Positions 17,347-25,590 of a stretch of DNA of 34,337 bases are shown piece by piece. Each line of letters starts with the position of its first letter. The stretch's first letter is position 1. The stretch is from an uncultured Clostridia bacterium (GTDB lineage: Bacteria > Bacillota > Clostridia > TANB77 > CAG-508). The translations under genes were made by a program, and so were the position numbers. The notes under the pieces are model-generated. The model saw only the letters and a list, made by a program, of their open reading frames with translations, had not been told where the DNA came from and made no database searches. The stretch covers positions 1-34,337 of the forward strand of contig CALXBZ010000003.1 of assembly GCA_944386665.1 (NCBI GenBank), in the 5' to 3' direction.

Positions 17347-17395
17347 ACCATACAAGTTCAAAATTAATTATATATTATTTTTGAACTTGTATGGT
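17347..17395. repeat. Perfect 17-base inverted repeat between clpC and the SDR gene
   Basis: The arms at 17347-17363 (ACCATACAAGTTCAAAA) and 17379-17395 flank an AT-only loop of 15 bases. It starts a few bases after the clpC stop, so it is the likely clpC operon terminator. On the minus strand it is followed by ATATGCTG and not a T-run; the plus-strand side has five T. It may act as a processed 3' end. Confidence 0.6.
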
Positions 17396-17401
17396 TTTTA
17401 G

Positions 17402-19849
17402 CTATTTTATAACAATTTCATCATTTTCTACTATCGCCTTAGCTTTTTTACCTGTTTTTATAATTCCATCTAATATAGCTTCTGCTATTTTATCTTCTAA
17501 CATGCTTTGTATCGCTCTTCTTAATGGTCTTGCTCCATAATTATTATCAACACCTTTTTTAGCTATTAATTCTTTAACTGAGTTGTCTATTTCTATATTT
17601 ATGTCTTGTGCTTCTAATCTTTTTATAACTTGTGAAATCATTATTTCTATAATTTTTTTAATATCTTCGTCTTCTAATTTATGGAATACAATAATGTCAT
17701 CAATACGATTAATTAGTTCTGGTCTAAATTGTTTTTTTAATTCTCCCATTACCTCTTTTTTTATGTCTTCATATTCTTGTTTCTTATTCTCTGTTTCATT
17801 TTCTCCAGAAAATCCTAGCTTGTTTTTATCTGTTATAAGTTTTGCTCCAACATTTGAAGTCATTATTATAATTGTGTTTTTAAAATTTACTGTTCTTCCT
17901 TGAGAATCTGTTAATCGTCCATCCTCTAATATTTGTAATAACATATTCATTACATCTGGATGAGCTTTTTCAATTTCATCTAGTAAAATTACAGAATATG
18001 GTTTTCTTCTTACTTTTTCTGTTAATTGACCTCCTTCATCATATCCTACATAGCCTGGAGGAGAGCCTATTAATTTTGCTACTGAATGAGACTCCATAAA
18101 TTCTGACATATCTACTCTTATCATATTATCTTCATTTCCAAACATCGCTTCTGATAATGATTTTGCAAGCTCTGTTTTTCCAACTCCAGTAGGGCCTAAG
18201 AATAAGAATGAACCTGTTGGTCTATTAGGATCTTTTAGACCGACTCTTCCCCTTCTGATAGCTTTTGCAACAGCTGTAACTGCTTCATCTTGGCCTACTA
18301 CTCTCTTATGTAAATTTACCTCTAGCTGTTTTAATTTTTCGTTTTCTGTTTCTGATATTTTACTAACAGGTATACCTGTCCAACTTGCTATTACATGTGC
18401 GATATCTTCTTTAGTTAAAACCATAACCTTTTTAGTGTTATCTTCTTTCCACTTTGTTTGAAGCTCATCTAGTTTTTTTCTTTTATTTTTCTCTGTATCT
18501 CTTAATTTGGCTGCTTTTTCAAAGTTCTGAGTTGCTATTGCTTCCTCTTTTTCTTTGCTCACTTTTTTAATTTCATCTTCTAAATTTCGCATAGAGTCAG
18601 GCTTTGTATATGTTTGCATTTTTACTTTTGAAGCAGCTTCATCAATTAAATCAATTGCTTTATCTGGTAAATACCTATCATTTACATATCTTGTTGATAA
18701 ATCAACAGCAGATTTTATTGCTTCGTCTGTAATTTTTACATTGTGATGTGCTTCGTACTTGTCTCTTAGTCCTTGTAGAATTTTGATTGTATCTTCTTCT
18801 GTTGGTTCATTAACCATTACTGGACTAAATCTTCTTTCTAAAGCAGCATCCTTTTCAATATATTTTCTATATTCATTTGTCGTTGTTGCGCCAACCACTT
18901 GTATCTCTCCTCTTGCTAAAAGAGGTTTTAAAATATTTGCCGCATCTACGGCTCCTTCGGCAGAGCCAGCTCCAACTATTGTATGAATCTCATCTATAAA
19001 TAATATTACGTCTCCTGCCTTTCTTACTTCTTCTAAAGATTTTTTTATTCTTTCTTCAAAATCTCCTCTATATTTCGCTCCAGCAACCATACTAGAAATA
19101 TCTATGCTTACCACTCTTTTATTTCTTAGTGTCTCTGGAACATCGCATTCAACAATTTTTTCTGCAAGTCCTTCTGCAATTGCTGTTTTTCCTACTCCCG
19201 GTTCTCCTATTAAACAAGGATTGTTTTTGTTTCTTCTAGATAGAATTTGAATAACTCTATCAATTTCGTTTCTTCTTCCTATTACCGGATCAAGCTTTCC
19301 TTCTCTTGCTTTTTTTGTTAAATCACTTCCATATTGGTTTAATGTTGGTGTTGAATTAAAGCTTCCATTATTTGTAGTTTTTCTTGGTCCTTGTTCCTTA
19401 CTCTCCGCTTGATTTATAGCATTTACAATTTCATTATATAATTTTTTAGGATTTACATTTAAATCCATCATTATTCTAACTGCAACACTATCTCCCTCGC
19501 GCATAATTCCAGAAAGAATATGTTCTGTTCCAATATACTCGCTATTTAGCTTGCGAGCTTCTATAAATGAGTTTTCTATTACTCTTTTGCTTCTAGGAGT
19601 AAAACCTATACTCTCTATATCTTCAATAGGACCATTTTCGCTGATTCCTATTAATTCTTCAATTTCTTTTAGTACCGCTTCGCTCGTAATTCCTTGATTT
19701 CCTAATACTTTGCTTGCAACGCCTGTACCTTCTTCTACTAGTCCATATAAAATATGTTCAGTTCCTATGTAATTATGTCCAAGCTTTGCTGCTAAGTCAT
19801 TAGCAATTTCTAAAGACTGTTCAGCACTATTAGTAAATTTATATTCCAT
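17402..19849 (-). CDS. clpC: Clp protease ATPase subunit ClpC
   Basis: Hsp100 unfoldase that feeds proteins, including those marked with phospho-arginine by McsB, to ClpP. 815 aa from the ATG at 19849, chosen over an ATG 11 codons earlier because the GAAGGGAAA ribosome site fits and [16 protein letters not shown] is the normal start. Two Clp-N repeats (about 1-145), first AAA+ module with Walker A GEPGVGKT (about 213) and [13 protein letters not shown], a middle domain with a UVR-like stretch [12 protein letters not shown], second AAA+ module with [12 protein letters not shown] (about 550), and a C-terminal D2 domain with [10 protein letters not shown]. Last gene of ctsR-mcsA-mcsB-clpC, 43 bases after mcsB. 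CtsR control is expected. Confidence 0.97.
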   Translation of the reverse strand: MEYKFTNSAEQSLEIANDLAAKLGHNYIGTEHILYGLVEEGTGVASKVLGNQGITSEAVLKEIEELIGISENGPIEDIESIGFTPRSKRVIENSFIEARKLNSEYIGTEHILSGIMREGDSVAVRIMMDLNVNPKKLYNEIVNAINQAESKEQGPRKTTNNGSFNSTPTLNQYGSDLTKKAREGKLDPVIGRRNEIDRVIQILSRRNKNNPCLIGEPGVGKTAIAEGLAEKIVECDVPETLRNKRVVSIDISSMVAGAKYRGDFEERIKKSLEEVRKAGDVILFIDEIHTIVGAGSAEGAVDAANILKPLLARGEIQVVGATTTNEYRKYIEKDAALERRFSPVMVNEPTEEDTIKILQGLRDKYEAHHNVKITDEAIKSAVDLSTRYVNDRYLPDKAIDLIDEAASKVKMQTYTKPDSMRNLEDEIKKVSKEKEEAIATQNFEKAAKLRDTEKNKRKKLDELQTKWKEDNTKKVMVLTKEDIAHVIASWTGIPVSKISETENEKLKQLEVNLHKRVVGQDEAVTAVAKAIRRGRVGLKDPNRPTGSFLFLGPTGVGKTELAKSLSEAMFGNEDNMIRVDMSEFMESHSVAKLIGSPPGYVGYDEGGQLTEKVRRKPYSVILLDEIEKAHPDVMNMLLQILEDGRLTDSQGRTVNFKNTIIIMTSNVGAKLITDKNKLGFSGENETENKKQEYEDIKKEVMGELKKQFRPELINRIDDIIVFHKLEDEDIKKIIEIMISQVIKRLEAQDINIEIDNSVKELIAKKGVDNNYGARPLRRAIQSMLEDKIAEAILDGIIKTGKKAKAIVENDEIVIK

Positions 19850-19892
19850 ACTTTTCCCTTCTTTCTTTAATATTTTACTCAAACAGAATTTT

Positions 19893-20909
19893 CTATTGTG
19901 CGATTATCTGCCTAATTATTTCTGTTCTTTTTGCATCTATTTCGTTTGAATCCATTACTTTTCCATAGTATTTTTGAAGATTTGCAGATTTTGTATATAA
20001 GAACAGCTTTTTAACTTTCATGTCATCAAGTTCACTTATCACTCCCATGTCTGTTCCTAATTTAACATCTGATAGTAAATCTATGCATTCATTACTTGAT
20101 AATATTCTTGCATTTGTTAATATTCCAAAGGATCTATAAACTTTATCAGCAAAACTTTCTTGATTTTTACCTAAATATTTTCTTGCAATTCTTTCCTGTT
20201 CAATTATTTTCTCTGTGATCATCTTCATATTTTTAACTATTTCTTGTTCTGAAATTCCTAAAGTTTGCTTGTTTGAAATTTGATATATATTTCCTAAACT
20301 TTGATTTCCTTCTCCATATATCGCTTTAATACTCATGCCAAAGTTATTAACTATATGAAGTACTTTATTTAAATTTCCTGTTTCTTCAAGACCCGGAAGA
20401 TGTACTATTACAGATAATTTCAAACCAGTTCCTACATCTGTAGGGCAAGCTGTTAAATATCCATACTTTTCACTATATGCATAATCTAATAATTTTTCTA
20501 GCTCTTGGTCAATTTCTATTGCTAAATTCATTAGCTCTTCTATTGCCATTCCTTCTGCAAAAACTTGCATACGTATATGATCTGCTTCATTTATCATTAT
20601 ACAAATATTTTCTTCATTATTTATTAGTATTGCTCCACTCTCATCTGCTTTATTTACAAATTCTGGACTAATAACATGTTTTTCAACTAATGATATTTTT
20701 GTTAAATTGTCCATGTCTTTTAATTTTAATAATTGAAGTCCATATCCTAACGAAGGAACTATTGATTCTATTTTTGATAATATTTGTTTTTTATCTTCCT
20801 TTTTGCATTGACTTTCAAAACTAAGATCTTTAATGTTACGTGCAAGTCTCACTCTTGTACTAATTACAACATCAGAATTTTTTCCATTTTGTAAATACCA
20901 ATTAGCCAT
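19893..20909 (-). CDS. mcsB: Protein-arginine kinase McsB
   Basis: Phosphorylates arginine side chains of misfolded proteins and of CtsR, marking them for ClpCP. 338 aa, related to phagocyte-like creatine/arginine kinases in its fold. ISTRVRLARNI (about 17-27) supplies nucleotide-binding arginines, and the phosphagen-kinase block LTACPTDVGTGLKLSVIVHLP has its Cys near residue 155. EQERIARKYLG and the C-terminal half agree with the McsB family. The start MANWYLQ follows a GGAAG ribosome site. The gene is directly between mcsA and clpC; McsA is its activator. Confidence 0.95.
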   Translation of the reverse strand: MANWYLQNGKNSDVVISTRVRLARNIKDLSFESQCKKEDKKQILSKIESIVPSLGYGLQLLKLKDMDNLTKISLVEKHVISPEFVNKADESGAILINNEENICIMINEADHIRMQVFAEGMAIEELMNLAIEIDQELEKLLDYAYSEKYGYLTACPTDVGTGLKLSVIVHLPGLEETGNLNKVLHIVNNFGMSIKAIYGEGNQSLGNIYQISNKQTLGISEQEIVKNMKMITEKIIEQERIARKYLGKNQESFADKVYRSFGILTNARILSSNECIDLLSDVKLGTDMGVISELDDMKVKKLFLYTKSANLQKYYGKVMDSNEIDAKRTEIIRQIIAQ

Positions 20910-20957
20910 ATTTTTTCTTCCTTCCTATAAATAGTTTTATACTTAGATTAGATTTTT

Positions 20958-21509
20958 TTATTTCTTGTCTGTAATATTTTTTATTTTGTCTCTTATAATT
21001 GCTGCATCTTCATATCTTTCTTCTTCTATTGCTTTATTCAATTCCTTCTTCAATTCTTCTAATTCGTTGTTTTTAGTGTCTTTACTTGTTTTAACTTTCT
21101 TTACAATGTTTTCACCCGTGTTTTTTATTTTTTCAGAAATATTCAAAGGTTTTCTTCCAACATGTCTTGTACTGCCTTGAATATGTTTAAGTACAGGATC
21201 TAATCTTTCTTCAAAGATATCGTAACATTCTGGGCATCCTAATAAACCAGTTTTTATAAAATCATCATATAATTCTCCACAAGAATTGCATTGATTGATT
21301 CTTCTATTTATAAAATTTGGTAACAATTGTTCATCATCAAAGAAATCATCTAAAAAATTTGAAAAATGTATTGGCATATTAATTTTAAAATTATTTATTC
21401 CCAGCTTTTCTGCACATTTCTCGCATAGTATCATTTCCTTTTTAACCCCATTTACAATTTGAGTATATCTTACATTTGCATCATTTTTTCCACAATTTTG
21501 ACATAACAT
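20958..21509 (-). CDS. mcsA: McsA, zinc-finger and UVR-domain activator of McsB
   Basis: 183 aa from the ATG at 21509. Two zinc-binding halves: LCQNCGKND with LCEKCAEKLG (residues about 2-40), and CNSCGELYDD with CPECYDIFE (about 88-120). The C-terminus is a UVR-type coiled coil (ELEELKKELNKAIEEERYEDAAIIRDKI). McsA activates the McsB kinase and tunes CtsR release. The start is set at ATG because AGGAGG is nine bases upstream; a TTG three codons earlier directly abuts the RBS. It begins 17 bases after the ctsR stop, indicating tight operon structure. Confidence 0.93.
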   Translation of the reverse strand: MLCQNCGKNDANVRYTQIVNGVKKEMILCEKCAEKLGINNFKINMPIHFSNFLDDFFDDEQLLPNFINRRINQCNSCGELYDDFIKTGLLGCPECYDIFEERLDPVLKHIQGSTRHVGRKPLNISEKIKNTGENIVKKVKTSKDTKNNELEELKKELNKAIEEERYEDAAIIRDKIKNITDKK

Positions 21510-21526
21510 AATAATCAACCTCCTAA

Positions 21527-21976
21527 TTAATCTTCAACAAGATTTAATAACATATTTTTAAATATATTCGCTCTCAATTTATCTTTATCTTTTGGATCTA
21601 CTGTGAGAACATTGTCACTAGTTGCAACTTTTAAAAGTTTAGCTTCGTTTCTAGTAATCATGTCATATGATAAGAAATTACTAATAAAAATGCTTACCTC
21701 CTGAGCAGTTATTGAATTTCCTACACTAGATATTATATGCATGAAGTAGTTACTTTTGGTAATGTTCACTTTTGTAATTGTAATATGTCCGCCGCCACCG
21801 CGTTTACTTTCAACATAATATCCTTGTGCAGGCTTAAATCTAGTTGATATAACATAGTTTATTTGTGACGGCACGCAATTAAATTTTTCTGCTAAATCGT
21901 TCCTTTGAATTTCTATACTGTTTTCTTCCTCAAATAATTCTTTTATAAAGTCTTCTATCATATCAGATATTCTCAC
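21527..21976 (-). CDS. ctsR: Heat-shock transcriptional repressor CtsR
   Basis: Represses class III heat-shock genes; released on heat through a glycine-rich loop and by McsB. 149 aa, typical. The N-terminal winged helix (residues 1-70) carries MIEDFIKELF, IEIQRNDLAEKFNCVPSQINYVI and the thermosensing wing SKRGGGGHITI. The C-terminal dimer and ClpC-contact domain has ISSVGNSITAQEV. First gene of the operon. A CtsR operator overlaps its transcription start, so it represses itself. Confidence 0.97.
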   Translation of the reverse strand: MRISDMIEDFIKELFEEENSIEIQRNDLAEKFNCVPSQINYVISTRFKPAQGYYVESKRGGGGHITITKVNITKSNYFMHIISSVGNSITAQEVSIFISNFLSYDMITRNEAKLLKVATSDNVLTVDPKDKDKLRANIFKNMLLNLVED

Positions 21977-22014
21977 GTTTTTTCGCCTCTTTTCTTTTAT
22001 TTATATTTTATTTG

Positions 22015-22037
22015 TTTGACTTTGACTTTCTTTGACC
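22015..22037 (-). promoter_or_regulatory. CtsR operator (CtsR box)
   Basis: On the minus strand GGTCAAA-GAA-AGTCAAA (22037-22021) fits the CtsR direct-repeat consensus (A/G)GTCAAA-NAN-(A/G)GTCAAA, with a further GTCAAA directly after it (22020-22015). It starts ten bases after the -10 element of the ctsR promoter, so bound CtsR would block initiation. Confidence 0.9.
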
Positions 22038-22046
22038 TACATTTAT

Positions 22047-22074
22047 ATTATAGCACCTTTTTTATTTTAGTCAA
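22047..22074 (-). promoter_or_regulatory. Sigma-A promoter of the ctsR-mcsA-mcsB-clpC operon
   Basis: Minus strand TTGACT (22074-22069), 16-base spacer, TATAAT (22052-22047), immediately followed by the CtsR box. Confidence 0.88.
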
Positions 22075-22119
22075 TAGTTTTTTTTAACTTTTAAAAACAT
22101 TTACCAAGTTTCTCGAAGT

Positions 22120-22302
22120 TTATTTTCTTTTGGTCATATCATTTAATTCCTCTGCTCTTGTTTTCTGCTTATTTAATCCAAGCCAAGCAAAATATGAAGA
22201 TATAAATTCTCCATATTTCGTTGTTTCTTCCTCTTCTAAAAGCTCTTCTATATGGTTAGAGCCTGTTTTATTTCGTTTGTTTTCATTATTTTCATTACGC
22301 AT
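22120..22302 (-). CDS. Small hypothetical protein, 60 aa
   Basis: No family recognised. Very charged start (MRNENNENKRNKTGSN), then acidic IEELLEEEETT, then a compact amphipathic part KYGEFISSYFAWLGLNKQ, ending in basic TKRK. No signal peptide or full membrane segment. Support for its being real: GAGGTG nine bases before the ATG, and an uninterrupted frame in an otherwise empty gap between the HAD gene and the ctsR promoter. The RBS lies in the 3' arm of a hairpin (22305-22345), so translation may depend on structure or on transcription through the HAD gene. Confidence 0.55.
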   Translation of the reverse strand: MRNENNENKRNKTGSNHIEELLEEEETTKYGEFISSYFAWLGLNKQKTRAEELNDMTKRK

Positions 22303-22304
22303 AA

Positions 22305-22345
22305 AAAATGCACCTCATAAATTTTTTATTTATTTTGCGCATTTT
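22305..22345 (-). terminator. Hairpin after the HAD gene overlapping the next RBS
   Basis: On the minus strand AAAATGCGC pairs with GTGCATTTT (one G-U pair), with an inner ATAAAT/ATTTAT pairing, followed by T residues. It lies nine bases after the HAD stop and ends just before the ATG at 22302. It can act as a terminator or attenuator for the small gene. Confidence 0.55.
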
Positions 22346-22353
22346 ATTTTCTT

Positions 22354-23232
22354 TTATTCTCTTAAAATATATTTTTCTAAAGCTTCTGCTACACCATCAT
22401 TATTGTTATCCGCAACAATAACATCAGCAAATTCATGCATATATGGAGCACTGTTTTGCATCATTATTCCTAATCCAGCATTTTCTACCATCTCTTTGTC
22501 ATTCATATTATCTCCAATTGCAATTATTTCACTGTCATCTATTTTTAAAATTTCAGCTAGCTTTTTTATTGCTTCCCATTTATTTACATTTTTGTTTGTT
22601 ATTTCTGTATAATAATATTCTACAGTCTTTTCTTCTGTTCCAAATGTTATATATTTTCTAGCCATATGTTGCAAATCTAGCACATCAACATTTTTTATTT
22701 CTTTTAATTTTCTAATTATGCTATCAAAAATTATTTTACTTTCGTCACATACTGTAATTTTTAATATTTGGATATTTTCATTTTCTTCAACATATTTATA
22801 AATATTATCAATTATTTTTATATTGGTTTTTTTATCATCTGCAATTTTTTTGTTTTCATTATTGTAAAAAGATATATTGTAATTTATTGATTTAGAAATT
22901 GTTAAGTTTTCTGTATATATGTTAAAAAATATACTATTTTCTTCGCATATTTTTATTATTTGTAAGGCTTTTTGCCTATCAATAGATTTATCGTATAATA
23001 CTTTTTCATTTTTGATATCATATAGTAAAGATCCATTTCCACATATCATGTAATTGTTAGCTCCAGATTCATTTGCATAACTTCTTGCAGATAAAACCGG
23101 TCTTCCTGACGCTATTATTACTTCTGCTCCTTTTTCCATAGACGCTTGTATAGCCTCTTTGTTTTTCTGTGATATTTCTCCATATGAATTTAATAATGTT
23201 CCATCTAAGTCTATAGCTACTAATTTATACAT
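22354..23232 (-). CDS. Cof-type HAD-superfamily phosphatase
   Basis: 292 aa, usual length of HAD-IIB (Cof) proteins, which dephosphorylate sugar phosphates, nucleotides or flavin mononucleotide. Motif I is AIDLDGTLLN (nucleophile Asp8, Asp10), motif II IIASGRP (about 40), motif III the conserved Lys in the NVNKWEAIKKLAE stretch, and motif IV IAIGDNMNDKEM (about 242). A cap domain fills the middle (about 85-195). Start at ATG 23232, preceded by an unusual leader: a strong Shine-Dalgarno sits 28 bases upstream with a three-codon open frame and no clear RBS directly before the gene. Substrate unknown. Confidence 0.9.
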   Translation of the reverse strand: MYKLVAIDLDGTLLNSYGEISQKNKEAIQASMEKGAEVIIASGRPVLSARSYANESGANNYMICGNGSLLYDIKNEKVLYDKSIDRQKALQIIKICEENSIFFNIYTENLTISKSINYNISFYNNENKKIADDKKTNIKIIDNIYKYVEENENIQILKITVCDESKIIFDSIIRKLKEIKNVDVLDLQHMARKYITFGTEEKTVEYYYTEITNKNVNKWEAIKKLAEILKIDDSEIIAIGDNMNDKEMVENAGLGIMMQNSAPYMHEFADVIVADNNNDGVAEALEKYILRE

Positions 23233-23248
23233 ATCTATTCAAATGATA

Positions 23249-23295
23249 TTAATTTATCATTTTTCTCCTTCCTTTATTTTAACAGAAACATTATA
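23249..23295 (-). promoter_or_regulatory. HAD gene promoter and leader with a three-codon mini-frame
   Basis: A TGATATAAT extended -10 lies at 23295-23290. It is followed by AGGAAGGAG and ATG-ATA-AAT-TAA (23260-23249), a mini-frame placed perfectly for that RBS. The bases AATGATA and TATCATT around it can pair, which would bring the RBS nearer the HAD ATG at 23232. Either reinitiation or a looped spacer could explain HAD translation. Confidence 0.4.
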
Positions 23296-23392
23296 TCATA
23301 TAATAATAATTTTTAAACATTTTTTAATTAATTTTTTAAAATATATTTTTTCAAAAAATTACCAGTTTATTTTTGTTTTTTTCGTGCAATAT

Positions 23393-23427
23393 ATATATTG
23401 AAAAAACACAAAGTTTTTTCGATATAT
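23393..23427 (+). promoter_or_regulatory. Stable hairpin in the spore-protein gene leader
   Basis: The arms ATATATTGAAAAAAC (23393-23407) and its near-complement at 23413-23427 form a 15-base stem with one T-G pair and the loop ACAAA. It ends about nine bases before AGGAGG. No gene is upstream on this strand, so it is more likely a leader stabiliser than a terminator. Confidence 0.6.
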
Positions 23428-23450
23428 TCACATTCTAGGAGGTGAAAATT

Positions 23451-23657
23451 ATGGCACATTCTTCAAACAATAGTAATTACAAAGTAGTTCCAGAAGCTGC
23501 TGACGCATTAAACAAATTCAAATACGAAGTAGCTAGTGAAGTTGGTGTAAATCTAAAAGATGGATACAACGGAGATATCTCTGCAAGAGATGCTGGTAGA
23601 ATTGGTGGAAACATGGTTAAGAAGTTAATACAACAAGCTGAAAACCAAATGAAATAG
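23451..23657 (+). CDS. Small acid-soluble spore protein, alpha/beta type
   Basis: 68 aa. SASPs coat and protect DNA in dormant spores and are degraded at germination. The body has LNKFKYEVASEVGVNLKDGY, the expected protease GPR cleavage region (EVASEVG), and ARDAGRIGGNMVKKLIQQAE, the second conserved block (normally the GxxGGxMxKxL pattern). The ATG at 23451 is used because AGGAGGTG is seven bases upstream; a GTG three codons earlier overlaps the RBS. Single gene; expression in the forespore under sigma-G is expected, though I could not mark a convincing sigma-G site. This shows the organism forms spores. Confidence 0.93.
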   Translation: MAHSSNNSNYKVVPEAADALNKFKYEVASEVGVNLKDGYNGDISARDAGRIGGNMVKKLIQQAENQMK

Positions 23658-23693
23658 TTCTAGTTTTATAAATATTTATTATACTTTTTAATT

Positions 23694-23719
23694 TTTTGTT
23701 ATCATTTATGATAGCAAAA
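23694..23719. repeat. Short hairpin downstream of the spore-protein gene
   Basis: TTTTGTTATCA and TGATAGCAAAA pair over 11 bases (one G-T) around a four-base loop, 37 bases after the stop. No T-run follows on the plus strand, so it may be a 3' stabilising structure. Confidence 0.4.
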
Positions 23720-23835
23720 CTGTATATTTAGTATATTAAATTTATAAACTATTATTATTAGACAGGATTTTAAGTTTTGTTTTATATATTTTATTTTTAT
23801 CAATATTTTTTATTAGTATAAAAGTGAAATACATA

Positions 23836-23862
23836 AGGCAGGATTTAATATCCTGCCTCTTT
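23836..23862. terminator. Terminator between the spore-protein gene and the YgjP-like gene
   Basis: AGGCAGGAT and ATCCTGCCT form a perfect 9-base GC-rich stem with a 5-base loop, followed on the plus strand by CTTTTATT. It starts three to six bases beyond the stop of the convergent minus-strand gene and probably serves both. Confidence 0.75.
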
Positions 23863-23864
23863 TA

Positions 23865-24404
23865 TTATGAAACTTTTATTATTCTATATTGAAAATTTTC
23901 ATATTTATTAATTGATCTTTGCAATAAGTCTTTATATTCTTTTGAATTCTCTTTGCATTTTGTTTTGCAAAATGCTTGTATTAAACTCGTTTCTATTATT
24001 TTTCTGCTATATTTTGTTATATCTGGATTTATTATTATCGTTTTATCTCTGTTATTCTTTATAAAGGATTCTTTCATTCTTTTTATCTTATAGTCTTCTG
24101 GTGCGAAGCCTAGCATTACTCTTATTTTTTCCATACTATTTGCAATCTCTATTTCTGCAATTTCGTCATACATTTTCTTTATAGCTTCGCTAACAATATC
24201 TACTGTTCCATTTTGCTTATATCTCATTGGTAGAAACAAATTTACTTCTCTATCATTCATGTCTAGCTCTGGAATATTTATCTTTTTATAATTTATATTT
24301 AGATTCAGACTTTTTCCTAAAACACTTACTGTTAAATATGTCTTTATTTCTACTGGCTTCATTAAATCTATGATTTTACTATTTTTCTGTTTTAGAATAC
24401 TCAT
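23865..24404 (-). CDS. YgjP/DUF45-like protein lacking the metalloprotease residues
   Basis: 179 aa. The layout follows the YgjP-like zinc metallopeptidase family: an N-terminal beta part (TVSVLGKSLNLNINYKK), VNLFLP, LGFAPEDYKIKRMKESF (family: ...P..ikir..ksrWGsc), IIINPDITKYSRKII (family LN..L...p.e.i) and then the segment where HELxHxxxxNHSxxF belongs. Here it reads IQAFCKTKCKENSKEY. The His, Glu, His and distal His all appear replaced (Gln143, Ala144, Lys147, Asn153), and the WGS motif is gone, so it should not bind zinc or cut peptides. AGGAGG and a consensus promoter show it is an expressed gene. Assignment rests on pattern alignment by eye; function unknown. Confidence 0.6.
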   Translation of the reverse strand: MSILKQKNSKIIDLMKPVEIKTYLTVSVLGKSLNLNINYKKINIPELDMNDREVNLFLPMRYKQNGTVDIVSEAIKKMYDEIAEIEIANSMEKIRVMLGFAPEDYKIKRMKESFIKNNRDKTIIINPDITKYSRKIIETSLIQAFCKTKCKENSKEYKDLLQRSINKYENFQYRIIKVS

Positions 24405-24452
24405 CTTTTTTTCCTCCTATAACATATAAACTTTTGTTCGGTTCATGTCCAT

Positions 24453-24481
24453 AGTATATATTTTTTTATTCATTTTGTCAA
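24453..24481 (-). promoter_or_regulatory. Sigma-A promoter for the YgjP-like gene
   Basis: Minus strand TTGACA (24481-24476), 17-base spacer, TATACT (24458-24453), about 49 bases before the ATG. The -35 is perfect. Confidence 0.8.
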
Positions 24482-24660
24482 TAGTTTTCTCAAACATTTT
24501 TTCGTTTTTCAATTTTCCTTAGAAGTGTTGAAAATACTATTGTTTAGTCTTTTTATATTTATAAATTTTCAAAATATTTTACCGATATCTTGCCCCTAAT
24601 AGTAGCCCTGGCTAAATTTATAGTTTGGTCCTAATTGTGGTATAATCTTTACAGGAAAGG

Positions 24661-24686
24661 CAAAAAAGAGGTAAAAATCTACCTCT
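24661..24686 (-). terminator. Terminator of the holin-amidase cassette
   Basis: On the minus strand AGAGGTA and TACCTCT form a 7-base stem with a 6-base loop and are followed by six T. It begins four bases after the amidase stop. Confidence 0.85.
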
Positions 24687-24690
24687 AAAT

Positions 24691-25578
24691 TTATTCGAAT
24701 AATTTTTTAAATGTATTTTTGCCTACAATTCCGTCAGAAGTTAAACCATTATCATTTTGGAATTGTCTTACTATTATTAATGTCTTATTTTCGAATTTCT
24801 TATCCATGTTTATATTGTAACCTTTTATAAATAATGCCATTTGAATAAGCATTGTTATATTTCCACTGGCACCTTGACGTACATTTATACAAGCATTATA
24901 AGTTGCATTTCCAAATATTCCATCTTCAGCTAATCCTCTGTTAAATTGTATATTTAATTCTTTTTGGAATCCTTTAACTAAAGCTTTATGAGTTTTTGGG
25001 CCATATATATTGTCTAATGACAATCCTGTGTTATAGTGTTCATTTAACCATTGCTGTATATCATAAATACAATTTACTAATCCATCATTAAAAATGTCTT
25101 TATTTACATTTTCATCTGTATTTGTTGTATTTTCTCCATTGTTTGTTTCAATATTAACTATTTTATCAAAAGGAAATTTATCTCCTGGACAACTTGTTGC
25201 ATTTTCATCTCTATGAGCATGAACTGTAGTTATATTATATTTATTTTTTATATATGCAACCAATTCTTTTCCTGCTAGTTTTTGTGCTTCTGGCATATCT
25301 TCTTGCATATATCTTCCTTCAAAGCATATTCCTATCGAATTATAGTTGCTTCCATATGCATGAGCCCCTACTTTGTCTTCTGGTCTTAATCTGTAAATAG
25401 AACCATCTTTTCTTACTAAAAAATGGTAACCTGCACCTGACCACCCCTTGTTTAAATGCCATCTATGGATATCTTCCGCAGAACATGAGCTTGCATCTGC
25501 ATGATGTAATATTATTATTTCTGTTTTATTTCTTGTATCCATTGCTTTAAAATTTAAATTACTTTCTATAATTTCCAT
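24691..25578 (-). CDS. N-acetylmuramoyl-L-alanine amidase (endolysin-like) with two peptidoglycan-binding domains
   Basis: 295 aa, no signal peptide. An Amidase_2/PGRP-type domain fills residues about 15-140: IIILHHAD (zinc His25 or His26), GYHFLVRKDGSIYRLRP, GAHAYGSNYNSIGICFEG, and AHRDENATSCPGD with His122 and Cys130 as further zinc ligands. It cleaves the bond between N-acetylmuramic acid and L-Ala. Two PG_binding_1 repeats follow (about 165-232 and 235-295, with IYGPKTHKALVKGFQ and SDGIVGKNTFKKLF). Lack of an export signal and the holin gene 12 bases upstream point to phage-style release. AGGAGG precedes the ATG. It may be prophage-derived and now used by the host. Confidence 0.9.
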   Translation of the reverse strand: MEIIESNLNFKAMDTRNKTEIIILHHADASSCSAEDIHRWHLNKGWSGAGYHFLVRKDGSIYRLRPEDKVGAHAYGSNYNSIGICFEGRYMQEDMPEAQKLAGKELVAYIKNKYNITTVHAHRDENATSCPGDKFPFDKIVNIETNNGENTTNTDENVNKDIFNDGLVNCIYDIQQWLNEHYNTGLSLDNIYGPKTHKALVKGFQKELNIQFNRGLAEDGIFGNATYNACINVRQGASGNITMLIQMALFIKGYNINMDKKFENKTLIIVRQFQNDNGLTSDGIVGKNTFKKLFE

Positions 25579-25590
25579 AACAATTCCTCC

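Noticed and set aside
23340-23392. Sigma-G type promoter for the spore-protein gene
   Set aside because: Expected for the gene, but no pair of elements with correct spacing could be marked with confidence in this AT-rich stretch.
24620-24650. TGGTATAAT extended -10 on the plus strand
   Set aside because: No -35 at the right distance and nothing downstream but the antisense of a terminator and the amidase gene.
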